From assembly GCF_021390645.1 (NCBI RefSeq), contig NZ_JAJEJT010000003.1:558001-622000 (forward strand): 64,000 bases of DNA, given 5' to 3'. Position 1 is the stretch's first letter. The number at the start of each line of letters is the position of its first letter. The stretch comes from Paraburkholderia flagellata (GTDB lineage: Bacteria > Pseudomonadota > Gammaproteobacteria > Burkholderiales > Burkholderiaceae). The notes below the pieces were generated by a model. The model saw nothing but the letters and a program-made list of their open reading frames with translations, ran no database searches and was not told the origin of the DNA. Made by a program: the position numbers and the translations under genes. Shown piece by piece: positions 52,527 to 62,288 of the stretch.

Positions 52527-52545
52527 TGGAATTAATCTAATTCCA
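52527..52545. promoter_or_regulatory. Perfect 19-bp palindrome upstream of the isochorismatase-like gene and XapX gene
   Basis: TGGAATTA (52527-52534) pairs exactly with TAATTCCA (52538-52545) around ATC, within an AT-rich 281-bp divergent promoter. It may be an operator for either gene. Confidence 0.5.
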
Positions 52546-52665
52546 GAAAATTTACCCTTAATTAATCTGAACGCGTCTTTTCCCGCTTCTGAAAACCCGA
52601 TACCCTTTCCGAAAGGTCGCTGTGCATAACGCCTCCATGCGCCGGTCATCAACGAGATTCGTATC

Positions 52666-52941
52666 ATGAAACCCTATATTCTTTCGCTGCTCGCCGGCGT
52701 TCTTATCGGTGTCGTCTATTACGCGATTAGCGTGCAGTCGCCCGCGCCGCCCACGATCGCGCTGATTGGACTGCTCGGTATGCTGGCCGGCGAGCAGATC
52801 CTTCCGCTCGCGCGCCGGATGCTCTCGGGCCTCAAGCCGGGTGCGGCCTGGCGTGAAGCAAAGTGCAGCCAGCACATGTTCGGCTCGCTACCGGGCGCTC
52901 ACGTAGCCGACGCCGCGGCAAAAGATCAGCAAACGTCGTGA
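52666..52941 (+). CDS. XapX-domain protein with C-terminal extension
   Basis: 91 residues. The first 55 match the gene at 50366: MKPYILSLLAGVLIGVVYYA then ISVQSPAPPTIALIGLLGML. A C-terminal extension of about 35 residues is new and contains a cysteine. It is 48 bp upstream of the CPA1 antiporter gene in the same direction, so the two may be cotranscribed. Confidence 0.85.
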   Translation: MKPYILSLLAGVLIGVVYYAISVQSPAPPTIALIGLLGMLAGEQILPLARRMLSGLKPGAAWREAKCSQHMFGSLPGAHVADAAAKDQQTS

Positions 52942-52989
52942 CGCGTCGCCATACACTCGTTTGCGCGCTGCATAACCCTTTGCACGCGA

Positions 52990-54570
52990 ATGAATAACGT
53001 CGAGCTATTTCATTACCTCCTGCTGCTGATCTGCGGTGCGGGCGCGCTCACCTGGCTCGCCGAGCGCGTCTCAATCCCGCCTGCCGTCGTGCTCCTGCTG
53101 GGCGGCTGCGTAATTGCGGTCGCTGGCAAGCGCGTTCCCGACATGGATCCCGACTTGCTGCTCGCGGCCGTGCTGCCGCCGCTGCTGATGTCGAGTTCGT
53201 TCTATACGGCATGGAAGGAATTCAGGCAGGAACTCGGCACCATTACCTCGCTCGTGCTCGGTGCGGTCACGTTCACAACCGTTGCCGTTGCCGTCGCGGT
53301 GCGCGCCTTCAATCCGGACCTGCCGTGGGCTGCATGCTTCACGCTTGGCGCGATCGTCTCGCCACCCGATGCGGTCGCCGCGAAGGCGATCCTCCAGCGC
53401 CATCCACTGCCCGCAAGACTCGTGGCTGTGCTCGAAGGCGAGAGCCTCGTGAACGACGCATCGGGGCTGCTGCTCTATCAGATGGCGGTTTCCGCCGCGC
53501 TCGCGGCCACGATCACCGTCGCGAGCGCAACGGGGCTGTTCTTTGCGCTGACGCTGATCGGCGTCGCGGTCGGTCTCGCGTGCGGCCAAGCCATGTGCTG
53601 GGTGCTGCCGCGTCTGCGCGATCCGATGCTCGGCATCGTCGTGACCTTCCTGATGGCATGGGCGAGTTATGGCATCGCCGAGGCCGTGCACGGCTCAGGC
53701 GTGCTCTCGGTGGTGACCTGCGGTCTCGTGCTCGGCGTGCGCCAGCACCGCGTCTTCGACGCCGACATGCGCATCAAGGCCAAGGCGACCTGGGAAGCGA
53801 TCGTGTTCGCACTCGATGCGCTCGTCTTCATCCTGATCGGCCTCGCGCTCCATGGCATTCTCGCGGGCGTGCATCACGAAAGCACCGTGCTGGCGGCCGG
53901 GTTGCGCGTCGCGTTGCCCGCGACAGCGGCGGCAATCGTCGCGCGCCTCGTCTGGGTGTTCGCTGCGGTCTGGCTGCCGAGCCGGTTGCGCGCAAGACGC
54001 GCGGGTGGTCAGCCATGGTCGTTCGCGGAGGCCGTCGTGCTGGGATGGGCCGGCATGCGAGGTGTCGTGAGTCTTGCCGCCGCGATTGCGTTGCCGGGCA
54101 ATTTCCCGGGCCGCGACCTGATCGTGTTCAGCACTTTCCTGCTCATCATCGCGACGCTCGTCGTGCAGGGCGGTAGTCTTGCGCCACTCATCCGGCTGCT
54201 GAAGCTGCGCCCGGCCGCGCGTCACACCATGTCCGAGCACGAGGCGCGCGCGCAAACGTTCGGTGCGTCCCTTGCCGCACTCGACGATATCGGCAAGCGC
54301 GTGTCCGGTGTCGAACGCGCAACCCTCGAGCGGCTGCGCGCCGAATACCGGATCCGCGTGAGCGCGAACCAGGACGCGCACACGTCAGGCGTTGAACGGG
54401 TCGAGGATCGCGCGCGCTTCCTGCGCGTCGAGCTCGAACTCGTCGGCGTGTCGCGCGCGACGCTGCTCGACCTGCACCGCGTCGGCAAGGTCGACGATGC
54501 GGTCTTGCATCGCATCGAATCCGAACTCGATCTCGAGGAGTTGCGTTTGCTTCGCCTGCTCGAACCATAA
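52990..54570 (+). CDS. CPA1-family Na+/H+ antiporter
   Basis: 526 residues with about 12 membrane helices. The ion-binding motif is clear: VSPPDAVAAKAILQRHPLPA and then EGESLVNDASGLLLYQM, with the later GWAGMRGVVSLAAAIALPG. A cytoplasmic C-terminal tail of about 130 residues (KRVSGVERATLERLRAEYRI and further) may regulate it. It exports Na+ or K+ for protons across the inner membrane. Confidence 0.95.
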   Translation: MNNVELFHYLLLLICGAGALTWLAERVSIPPAVVLLLGGCVIAVAGKRVPDMDPDLLLAAVLPPLLMSSSFYTAWKEFRQELGTITSLVLGAVTFTTVAVAVAVRAFNPDLPWAACFTLGAIVSPPDAVAAKAILQRHPLPARLVAVLEGESLVNDASGLLLYQMAVSAALAATITVASATGLFFALTLIGVAVGLACGQAMCWVLPRLRDPMLGIVVTFLMAWASYGIAEAVHGSGVLSVVTCGLVLGVRQHRVFDADMRIKAKATWEAIVFALDALVFILIGLALHGILAGVHHESTVLAAGLRVALPATAAAIVARLVWVFAAVWLPSRLRARRAGGQPWSFAEAVVLGWAGMRGVVSLAAAIALPGNFPGRDLIVFSTFLLIIATLVVQGGSLAPLIRLLKLRPAARHTMSEHEARAQTFGASLAALDDIGKRVSGVERATLERLRAEYRIRVSANQDAHTSGVERVEDRARFLRVELELVGVSRATLLDLHRVGKVDDAVLHRIESELDLEELRLLRLLEP

Positions 54571-54622
54571 GGCGTGGTGCCGGTCGGTAGGGCTTCGGTT
54601 ACGCCAGCCCCGCATGCATACC

Positions 54623-56335
54623 TCAGGAATCGTTGCTTTTCTCCGCGCACCGGCTGAGCCAGGCATGTATCTGCCCTACTACCGCCGCGCCATCGCCTAC
54701 CGCCGAGGCCACGCGTTTCGCCGCGCCCGAGCGCACATCGCCAATGGCGAAGAGCCCTGGCACGTTCGTCTCGAGGGGGAGGCAGCCCGTGCGGTTGCCA
54801 GAGTCGGACGGACCGGTCATGACAAATCCGTGCTCGTCCAGTTGTACGCCGATAGATGTCAGCCAGTCGGATTTTGGGTCGGCGCCGATGAACAGGAAAA
54901 GATGCCGGGTCTCGATGCTCTCGCAGCCCGCGTCCCGGTGCCGGATCTGAATGCGCTCGAGACTTCCGTTGCTCGCCTCCAGCGATTCGAGAGCGCAGTC
55001 CGCGCAAATCAAAACATTATGCAGGGCGCCGATGCGGTCGATCAGGTAGCGCGACATCGTGGCTTCGAGATTCTGCCGTCGAATCAGCACGCGTACGCTT
55101 CTTGCGAAGTTGGCGAGAAACACGATAGCCTGCCCCGCCGAATTGCCGCCGCCGATCAGCACGATGTCCTGGCCTCGCACGAGACGCGCTTCGATGGGTG
55201 ACGCCCAGTAGTAGATGCCTCTGCCTTCGAAATCCTCGAAGCCTGGCACGGAAGGCCTCCGGTACGCCGCTCCGCTCGCCACCACGACTGCGCGCGCCCG
55301 AACGCATTGCCGATCGGAAAGCGCTAGCGCGAACTTGCCGGACGTGCGCTCGATACGCTCGACCGCAGTCGGAATGGCGACGTGGGCGCCGAACTTCAGC
55401 GCCTGCTGGAATGCGCGCGCCGCGAGCGCCTGCCCCGTGATGCCCGTCGGAAAGCCCAGATAATTCTCGATGCGTGCGCTCGCGCCAGCCTGGCCACCCG
55501 GCGCACGCCGATCGAACACCACCACCGATAGCCCTTCCGATGCGGCGTAAACCGCCGCCGCGAGACCTGCCGGCCCGGCTCCGACGATCGCGATGTCGTA
55601 GCACTGCGAAGCACAGAAAGTCGGCACTAGGCCAAGCCGCGTGGCGAGTTCCACTTCATCCGGCGCGCGCAGGACCGTTCCGTCCGGGCAAAAGACAAGG
55701 GGGAAATCTTCGGGCTTCGAAGTGAGCCCGGCAAGAAACCGTACGGCTTCCGAATCGTTGCGCGCATCGATTACGGCTGCGGGATACGCGTTGCGCCGCA
55801 GGAAGCCTTGCAGCCGGACAAGACGCGCGTCATCGCCAAAGCCGACGATAATGGGCCCGAGTCCCTGCTCGATGAGGCCAAGACGCCTCAGGATCAACGC
55901 CCGCATGATGTGCTCGCCGAGCTGTGCGTCCGCGACGATGAGCGAGCGCAACTGCTCGGGCTTTAGCACGAGTGTGTCGCAGTCGGTTAGCGCGATGGCG
56001 TCGACGAGGGACGGCTTGCCGGTGAGCTGCACCATCTCGCCCATGAAATGCCCGTCGCGATGCTCGGTGATGAGCGTCGTGCTCCCCTGTGCGTCGCGTG
56101 AGTCGATTCGGACGCGGCCGCTCAGCAGGATATGCAACCCTTCTGCCACACGCCCGGTTTCGAAGATCATCTCCCCGGCCTTGAACGCCTTGCGGCGTGC
56201 AAAGCGGCTCGCGCTATGGATCTCCGCGCTGGAAAGGCGGGGAAACATCTGGTGCCGCCGATGTTCCAGCGACGAAAACGGGTGTTCGGATTCGGGTGAC
56301 TGCGTGCTTGTGCTCGTATCGTCTGCGTCGATCAT
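54623..56335 (-). CDS. Thioredoxin-reductase-like FAD enzyme with N-terminal cyclic-nucleotide-binding domain
   Basis: 570 residues from the ATG at 56335; an upstream start at 56434 would give 603. The N-terminal cNMP-binding barrel (about 45-150, FETGRVAEGLHILLSGRVRI) precedes a receiver-like or linker segment and then a pyridine nucleotide-disulfide fold: IAIVGAGPAGLAAAVYAAS, GGQAGASARIENYLGF, VLIGGGNSAGQAIVF, and the NADPH end GLFAIGDVRSGAAKRVASAV. The CxxC of TrxB is replaced (YYWASP). It is a distinct redox family; the electron acceptor is unknown. Confidence 0.88.
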   Translation of the reverse strand: MIDADDTSTSTQSPESEHPFSSLEHRRHQMFPRLSSAEIHSASRFARRKAFKAGEMIFETGRVAEGLHILLSGRVRIDSRDAQGSTTLITEHRDGHFMGEMVQLTGKPSLVDAIALTDCDTLVLKPEQLRSLIVADAQLGEHIMRALILRRLGLIEQGLGPIIVGFGDDARLVRLQGFLRRNAYPAAVIDARNDSEAVRFLAGLTSKPEDFPLVFCPDGTVLRAPDEVELATRLGLVPTFCASQCYDIAIVGAGPAGLAAAVYAASEGLSVVVFDRRAPGGQAGASARIENYLGFPTGITGQALAARAFQQALKFGAHVAIPTAVERIERTSGKFALALSDRQCVRARAVVVASGAAYRRPSVPGFEDFEGRGIYYWASPIEARLVRGQDIVLIGGGNSAGQAIVFLANFARSVRVLIRRQNLEATMSRYLIDRIGALHNVLICADCALESLEASNGSLERIQIRHRDAGCESIETRHLFLFIGADPKSDWLTSIGVQLDEHGFVMTGPSDSGNRTGCLPLETNVPGLFAIGDVRSGAAKRVASAVGDGAAVVGQIHAWLSRCAEKSNDS

Positions 56336-56689
56336 ATGCGTCTTGCCTGGTGGTCGGGCGCCGCGTGCGCTTGCCGCCGCTCTCAAATTCGAGTCGCGAT
56401 TGTTTTCCCGGCTCGCATGCGGCATGCGCGGCAACTGGCATTGTTTGCGCGCTGCTGCTCGCGAGAAAAGGCAGTGCCTGAAACGGCTAGCACGGGGCCT
56501 TCCATACTGACAGCACTCGGAGCCGCACGCCTTAATGGCCTCTGAATTGTTCTGAATTCTCGCGTCATGGCGCGTCTGCGCTTTCCAAAAAGGATGATTC
56601 AGAACACTTTACTTTTGCCCCAACAGGTTGCCGACGAGAATCGATGCCAGCGATAACCCGATCCGCTGCCCTCAACTTCTCCCTATCCT

Positions 56690-57721
56690 ATGGACGCCAT
56701 CCCGATCCACGATTCAGCTGCACGGCGCGTCGCGCAATCGCGCATGCTCGCTGCGTGCGCGATTTACCTCGCGCCGGCACTGTGTTTCCTGTTCTTGCTC
56801 GTCCAGTCCGCGCATGCGGCGGCGCCGGAAGTGCGTACCCAGGGCCCGGGCTTCTACCGGATGATGCTGGGTTCGTACGAGGTCACCACCCTCCTCGACG
56901 GTACACACGACTTTCCCGTCGACACCGTCATGACGAACGTAACGCGCGACCAGGTCAACCACGATCTGGCAAGCGACGATCTTTCGATGCCCGTGCAGGG
57001 GTCCATCAATGCGTTTCTCATCAATACGGGCAGTCAGCTCATCCTGATCGACACGGGCGCGGGCGTGCTCTACGGCGACTGTTGCGGCCGCCTGCTCGCC
57101 AACCTGCGGGCAGCGGGCTATCGGCCGGAACAGGTCGACCTGGTACTGCTCACGCATATGCACAAGGATCACGTGGGCGGCGTCAATCTGAACGGGAAGG
57201 CGGCCTTCCCCAACGCCGTCGTGCGGGCGTCACGCCGTGAAGCTGACTATTGGCTCGACGCGCGCAACAAGGGCGCAGCGCCGGCCTTCCTCAGTTCGTT
57301 CTTCGACGCGGCAGCGCAATCGGTTGCGCCGTACGTCGCCACAGGGCGCTTCCAGCCGTTCGACGGCGACGCCGTGGTTGCACCCGGCATCCACGCGCTC
57401 GCGGCGCCTGGCCATACGCCGGGCCACACGGCCTACGTCGTGCAAAGCGGAAATCAAACGTTGCTCGTGTGGGGCGACGTGATCCACGTTGCTTCGATCC
57501 AGCTGCGCGATCCGGCCGCCACGGTCGAGTACGACTCGGACGCTTCCGCCGCCCAGCAAACCCGCTACGACCTGCTGGCATTGGCCGCGAATCAGCATTA
57601 CGTGGTCGGGGCCGCTCACATCGCGTTTCCCGGTCTCGGGCACGTTCGCCCGGACGGCGGCGGATATAGATGGATTCCGCTGAACTACGACGCGGATCCC
57701 GCGAAGCACGCGGCACCCTAG
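56690..57721 (+). CDS. Exported MBL-fold hydrolase
   Basis: 343 residues. A signal segment (residues 18-45, ending SAHA) is followed by the MBL metal motif LTHMHKDHVGGVN, the GDTGAGVLYGD region, PGHTPGHTAYVVQS and VVGAAHIAFPGLGHV. It is likely a periplasmic lactonase or related hydrolase. It is convergent with the LysR gene, with stop codons overlapping by four bases. Confidence 0.88.
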   Translation: MDAIPIHDSAARRVAQSRMLAACAIYLAPALCFLFLLVQSAHAAAPEVRTQGPGFYRMMLGSYEVTTLLDGTHDFPVDTVMTNVTRDQVNHDLASDDLSMPVQGSINAFLINTGSQLILIDTGAGVLYGDCCGRLLANLRAAGYRPEQVDLVLLTHMHKDHVGGVNLNGKAAFPNAVVRASRREADYWLDARNKGAAPAFLSSFFDAAAQSVAPYVATGRFQPFDGDAVVAPGIHALAAPGHTPGHTAYVVQSGNQTLLVWGDVIHVASIQLRDPAATVEYDSDASAAQQTRYDLLALAANQHYVVGAAHIAFPGLGHVRPDGGGYRWIPLNYDADPAKHAAP

Positions 57722-58635
57722 CCCGCTTCCTGCCTCACCCGCGCCTCGAGAAATTGCAGTAATGCACGCACCTTGGTCGAATGACGCCGGTTGGGAAGAT
57801 ACGCGGCATAAGCGACGGCGTCGCCGTTGTGCGGCGTCACGCTCCAGTCGGCAAGGCAGTGCATCAGGCGGCCCGCGCGGACATGGTCGTTCACGAGCCA
57901 CGCGGGCAGGAGTGCCAGTCCCTGGCCGGCCAGCGCCGCTTCCAGCAGCATGTCGAGGTTATTGGAAATGAGCCGCCCACGCACGTTCGCCTTCTCTTCG
58001 ACATCGCCGCGCGAGAACGTCCAGGCCTGGTGCGCGCGATAACTACCGCCATACGCGATGCGCACGCATTCGTGCTGCGCGATTTCGCCGGGATGCCGGG
58101 GCATGCCCGCGCGTTCGAGATACTCGTGGCTCGCGACGACGATGCGCGGGTTCCCGGCCAGCTTCTTGACGATGAGATTGGGATCCCCCGACGGCAGTCC
58201 GATTCTCACCGCGACGTCGATGCGCTCGACAGCAAGGTCTACGAAATGATCGGCGACCACGACATCCAGGGCGACGCGCGGATACTCGCGCAGATACGCC
58301 GCGAGATGCGGCGCGAGCACGATGCGGTTATAGACGGACGGCACTGTGATGCGCAGCGCGCCGGCCGGCGCGGCGCCGCTGTCGAGCACGCTCTCGTCGG
58401 CCTCGGCGAGGTCGTCGAGGATCCTGGAGACCTGCTCCACGTACGCAGTGCCCGCTTCGGTCAGGCTGACGCGGCGGGGCGTTCGCGTAAGCAGCGCCGT
58501 GCCGAGCGCGGCCTCGAGGGCGTCCATCAGCCGCGTGACCGACGACGTCGCCACGCCAAGACGCTGGGCGGCCTTGGCGAAACCGCCGGCGTCGGCGACT
58601 TCGAGGAGGGTGTTGAGCGCGAGTAGCTTGTCCAT
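57718..58635 (-). CDS. LysR-family regulator
   Basis: 305 residues. Helix-turn-helix: TLLEVADAGGFAKAAQRLGV then SSVTRLMDALEAALG. The effector-binding domain follows. It is divergent from the MFS transporter gene at 59079, with 443 bp between, and probably controls it. Confidence 0.95.
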   Translation of the reverse strand: MDKLLALNTLLEVADAGGFAKAAQRLGVATSSVTRLMDALEAALGTALLTRTPRRVSLTEAGTAYVEQVSRILDDLAEADESVLDSGAAPAGALRITVPSVYNRIVLAPHLAAYLREYPRVALDVVVADHFVDLAVERIDVAVRIGLPSGDPNLIVKKLAGNPRIVVASHEYLERAGMPRHPGEIAQHECVRIAYGGSYRAHQAWTFSRGDVEEKANVRGRLISNNLDMLLEAALAGQGLALLPAWLVNDHVRAGRLMHCLADWSVTPHNGDAVAYAAYLPNRRHSTKVRALLQFLEARVRQEAG

Positions 58636-59078
58636 GACGGCGATTATGCCAGCGCGTCCCCGGACGCAGCCGCTGAAAGCCGCAAGCGCACCCCTTTTTT
58701 ATCGTCCGATCATTTCGTGAGGCTTTCAGCGCCGGTGCGCTGCGGGCGCGCGCAACAATTAACAGTCAGATTCAAGACTTTTCAGGCGCATCGTGACACT
58801 CTTCCAGCGTCACGAGGACGCGGGCGCTGCGGCAGGAGCGCCGCCACGGGACCTGCTGCGGCACAGAGGGGCACGCAGACGGACAGGATCGCAGCCTTTA
58901 CGTTGCGAGGAAAGCAACGGGCGGTTGCGCCGCGGGTGTATTCCGGCGACGCCGACAAGTGCCTAAGCTTTACGCAACCGACATCGCCTCTGCCGTTCCG
59001 GTGTCGCGGCGACGGGCACCGGCTGCTGTCGAGGATCGAACCGCCCGCCACAGTGACTACATCGTTCAAGGAACCATC
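58636..59078. other. 443-bp divergent intergenic region
   Basis: Contains the promoters of the LysR gene and the MFS gene. No repeat, box or additional gene stands out. Confidence 0.4.
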
Positions 59079-60302
59079 ATGCCCACGCCCTCGAGCACGC
59101 TTGGCCACAAGACGCAGGCAATCAAGCTCACCCAGGGACTCATCGCGTTGTTCGCATTCAGTTGCGGTGCGATTGTCGCCAACCTGTACTACGCGCAGCC
59201 GATCACCGAACTGATCGGCCCGTCGCTGCACATGTCCGCCGGTTCTGCGAGCCTGATCGTCTCGCTCACGCAGATCGGCTACGCGCTCGGCCTGTTCTTC
59301 ATCGTGCCGCTCGGCGATCTGCTCGAAAACCGCAAGCTCATGATCACGACGGCCCTCGTGTCGATTGCGAGCCTCGCGGCGGCCTCGCTCGTGCACTCCC
59401 CGGGCTGGTTCCTCGCCCTTTCGCTGCTGATCGGCTTCAGCTCCGTTGCCGTGCAGATCCTCATTCCACTAGCGGCGCACCTCGCGCCCGATCATGCGCG
59501 CGGCCGCATCGTCGGTACGATCATGAGCGGCCTGCTGCTGGGCATCCTGCTCGCGCGCCCGCTCTCGAGCGTCGTCGCCGACCATTTCGGCTGGCGCTTC
59601 GTGTTCGCCGCCGCCGCCGTGCTCATGGCGCTGGTCACAGCCATCCTCGCGCTGACCATTCCGCGCCGCCAGCCCGAGCACCAGGCGTCCTATTTCGAAC
59701 TCATCGGTTCGCTGCTGCATCTCGTGCGCACCATGCCCGTGCTACGCCACCGAGCCCTCTATCAAGGGCTGATGTTCGCCTCGTTCAGCCTGTTCTGGAC
59801 CGCCGTGCCCATCGAGCTCACGCGCCACTACGGCCTCTCGCAGTCGGCCATCGCAGTCTTCGCGCTGGTCGGCGCCATCGGCGCGACGTCCGCGCCGGTC
59901 GCCGGTCGCCTTGCCGACGCGGGCCACTCCGTGCGGGCCACGTTCATCGCCCTGATCGCTGCCGCGCTGGCCTACACGCCCGCGCTGATTCATCCGGCGT
60001 TCGGCGTGTACGGTCTTGTCGTCACGGGCATCGTGCTGGACTTCGCCGTACAGATGAACATGGTCCTCGGGCAGCGGGAAATCTATGCGCTTCACGCGGC
60101 GAGCCGCGGCCGCCTCAACGCGCTCTACATGACGAGCATCTTCGTCGGTGGCGCGCTCGGCTCGGCGCTGGCAAGCACGCTGTACGAACATGGTGGCTGG
60201 ACGCTCATCGCGGTCGTCGCGCTAGCTTTCCCGCTCGTCTCGTTCGTCCACTTTCTGCTCGTCGGCCGCCCGCATGCGCGCGCGAGCGCAAGCACGCTTT
60301 GA
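59079..60302 (+). CDS. MFS transporter
   Basis: 407 residues from the ATG at 59079, with AAGGA 7 bp upstream. About 12 membrane helices, with the family start GAIVANLYYAQPITELIGPS, the cytoplasmic loop GDLLENRKLM and APDHARGRIVGTIMSGLLLG. This subfamily exports drugs or sugars. It is the divergent partner of the LysR gene. Confidence 0.95.
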   Translation: MPTPSSTLGHKTQAIKLTQGLIALFAFSCGAIVANLYYAQPITELIGPSLHMSAGSASLIVSLTQIGYALGLFFIVPLGDLLENRKLMITTALVSIASLAAASLVHSPGWFLALSLLIGFSSVAVQILIPLAAHLAPDHARGRIVGTIMSGLLLGILLARPLSSVVADHFGWRFVFAAAAVLMALVTAILALTIPRRQPEHQASYFELIGSLLHLVRTMPVLRHRALYQGLMFASFSLFWTAVPIELTRHYGLSQSAIAVFALVGAIGATSAPVAGRLADAGHSVRATFIALIAAALAYTPALIHPAFGVYGLVVTGIVLDFAVQMNMVLGQREIYALHAASRGRLNALYMTSIFVGGALGSALASTLYEHGGWTLIAVVALAFPLVSFVHFLLVGRPHARASASTL

Positions 60303-60495
60303 CCGGTCTGCCGCGCGCGTGGTCCCGCGCGCGGCATCTTGCTGACTGTCGCCCGACCGTCTCATCCGCTTCAGGAATCCTGACTATGTCCAACTTGCTG
60401 AGCCACTTCGAGTTATCAGGCTTCGTGCCCATGCGGCGCGCGGTAGCGAGCGCGATGACCCGGGGCGCGCGTGCCATTGCACATCGGGAGCCTTC

Positions 60496-61779
60496 ATGAA
60501 CCGCAGACGACTCTGGATCGGTGCGGCGGCAATCATCGTCGCGGGCCTGGCGGCCGCCGTGGCCATCATGTACAAACCGCCCATCGCGCCGATCACGCCG
60601 CCATCGCCGGACAGCTTCGATGCGCAGCTCAAGCGCGAGGGCGCGCGCGTGGTCGCGCTCGGCGACTGCATTGTCTGCCACACGGCGAAGGACGGCCGCC
60701 CGTTTGCGGGCGGCTTGCCGCTCGCCACGCCGTTCGGCACGATCTACGCGACCAACATCACGCCCGACCCGCAAACGGGCATCGGCGCGTGGTCCGAGGC
60801 CGCCTTTGCACGCGCCGTGCGGCACGGAATCTCGCGGGACGGGCATCTGCTCTATCCCGCGTTTCCGTATGTGCATTTCACCCGCATGTCCGACCACGAC
60901 ATCGCCGCGGCTTATGCTTACCTGATGAGCCGCGAACCGGTTCAGGCGAGCGCACCGGCCAACCAGTTAATTTTTCCGCTGAACTTCAGGCCGCCGGTGG
61001 CTTTCTGGAACCTGCTGTTCCTGCGCGCAGGTCCCCGCGAGGCGGACGCTGCACAGGACGCGCAGTGGAATCGCGGCAAGCTGCTCGTGGATGGTCTCGG
61101 ACACTGCGCCTCGTGCCATTCGCCCCTGAACGCCATCGGCGGTGAGAAAGCGGGCCGCGCATTCGACGGCGGCGTGGTGGACGGCTGGGAAGCGCCTCCG
61201 CTCAACGCGCTCGACAGCGCGGCGAAGCCGTGGACGAAGACGCAGCTCGTCGCCTACCTGCGCACCGGACGCGCCTCGGAGCATGGCGCCGCCGCGGGCC
61301 CGATGCTGCCGGTCACGCGCGACCTCGCGAGCGTGCCGGAGGAAGACGTCGAGGCGATTGCCACCTACATCCTCTCACTCCAGAAGGGTGCGCCGCGTGA
61401 AGCCTCGCCTGCGGTGCGCGTCACGGCACGCGAGGCCACGCCCGCCGAACAGCGTGGCGCCGTGCTCTTCAACGCCTCCTGCGCGCAATGCCACGGCCCG
61501 GGCTCGCCGATGCAGACGATCGGCGAGCGCCCGACGCTCGCGTTCAGCACGGCTGTCAACTCGGGCACGCCGCGCAACGCCGTGCAGATGATCCTGAATG
61601 GCATCACCTGGCACGGCGCGGACACGATGAACTACATGCCCGCGTTCATGGGCGTCTACGACGACCGGCAAATCGCCGACCTCGTCGCCTACGTGCGCGG
61701 CACCTACTCGACACGACCCGCCTGGCCCGACGCCGAACCCCTCGTCGCCCAACTCAGAAAGGAGGACAGTGCGCGATGA
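60496..61779 (+). CDS. Membrane-anchored three-haem cytochrome c
   Basis: 427 residues. One N-terminal membrane helix (WIGAAAIIVAGLAAAVAIMY), then three haem sites: CIVCH, CASCH and CAQCH at about residues 58, 207 and 330. This is the electron-accepting subunit of periplasmic molybdenum hydroxylases and PQQ alcohol dehydrogenases. It overlaps the 2Fe-2S gene by four bases, so it passes electrons from that enzyme to the respiratory chain. Confidence 0.93.
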   Translation: MNRRRLWIGAAAIIVAGLAAAVAIMYKPPIAPITPPSPDSFDAQLKREGARVVALGDCIVCHTAKDGRPFAGGLPLATPFGTIYATNITPDPQTGIGAWSEAAFARAVRHGISRDGHLLYPAFPYVHFTRMSDHDIAAAYAYLMSREPVQASAPANQLIFPLNFRPPVAFWNLLFLRAGPREADAAQDAQWNRGKLLVDGLGHCASCHSPLNAIGGEKAGRAFDGGVVDGWEAPPLNALDSAAKPWTKTQLVAYLRTGRASEHGAAAGPMLPVTRDLASVPEEDVEAIATYILSLQKGAPREASPAVRVTAREATPAEQRGAVLFNASCAQCHGPGSPMQTIGERPTLAFSTAVNSGTPRNAVQMILNGITWHGADTMNYMPAFMGVYDDRQIADLVAYVRGTYSTRPAWPDAEPLVAQLRKEDSAR

Positions 61780-62288
61780 TTTCACTGAATGTAAACGGCG
61801 TCCAGCATTCGCTCGACATCGACCCCTCCACGCCGCTGCTCTATGCGCTGCGCAACGATCTCAAGCTGCATGGCGCGAAGTTCGGCTGCGGGCTCGGTCA
61901 ATGCGGCGCGTGCACGGTCATCGTGGACGGCGAGGCGACCTTCTCCTGCCTCGTGCCCGTCAGCGCGATCGGCATGCGGCCGGTTCGCACGCTCGAAAGC
62001 CTGGGCAGCGCAACGCATCCGGGCGCGCTGCAGCAGTCGTTCATCAAGCATCAGGCGGCGCAGTGCGGCTATTGCATCGCGGGCATGATCATGCGCGCGC
62101 AGGCACTGCTGGATCGCAACCCGCATCCCACGGAGCAGGAGTTGCGCGCGCAGATGGAGCCGAACCTGTGCCGTTGCGGCACGCACATGCGCATTCTCGC
62201 CGCCATCCGCGACGTCGCGGGCCTGGCCGCGCCTCAGGCGGGCGCCCCGGCCGCGCATCCCATCACTGCTGCGAAGACCGCATCATGA
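61776..62288 (+). CDS. 2Fe-2S subunit of a molybdenum hydroxylase
   Basis: 170 residues, with AAAGGAGGA upstream. Plant-type ferredoxin cysteines in GCGLGQCGACTVIVDGEATF and then FSCLVP, and the second cluster in CGYCIAGMIMRA and NLCRCGTHMRI. This is the small subunit of IorA/NdhS type. It overlaps both neighbouring genes. Confidence 0.97.
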   Translation: MISLNVNGVQHSLDIDPSTPLLYALRNDLKLHGAKFGCGLGQCGACTVIVDGEATFSCLVPVSAIGMRPVRTLESLGSATHPGALQQSFIKHQAAQCGYCIAGMIMRAQALLDRNPHPTEQELRAQMEPNLCRCGTHMRILAAIRDVAGLAAPQAGAPAAHPITAAKTAS

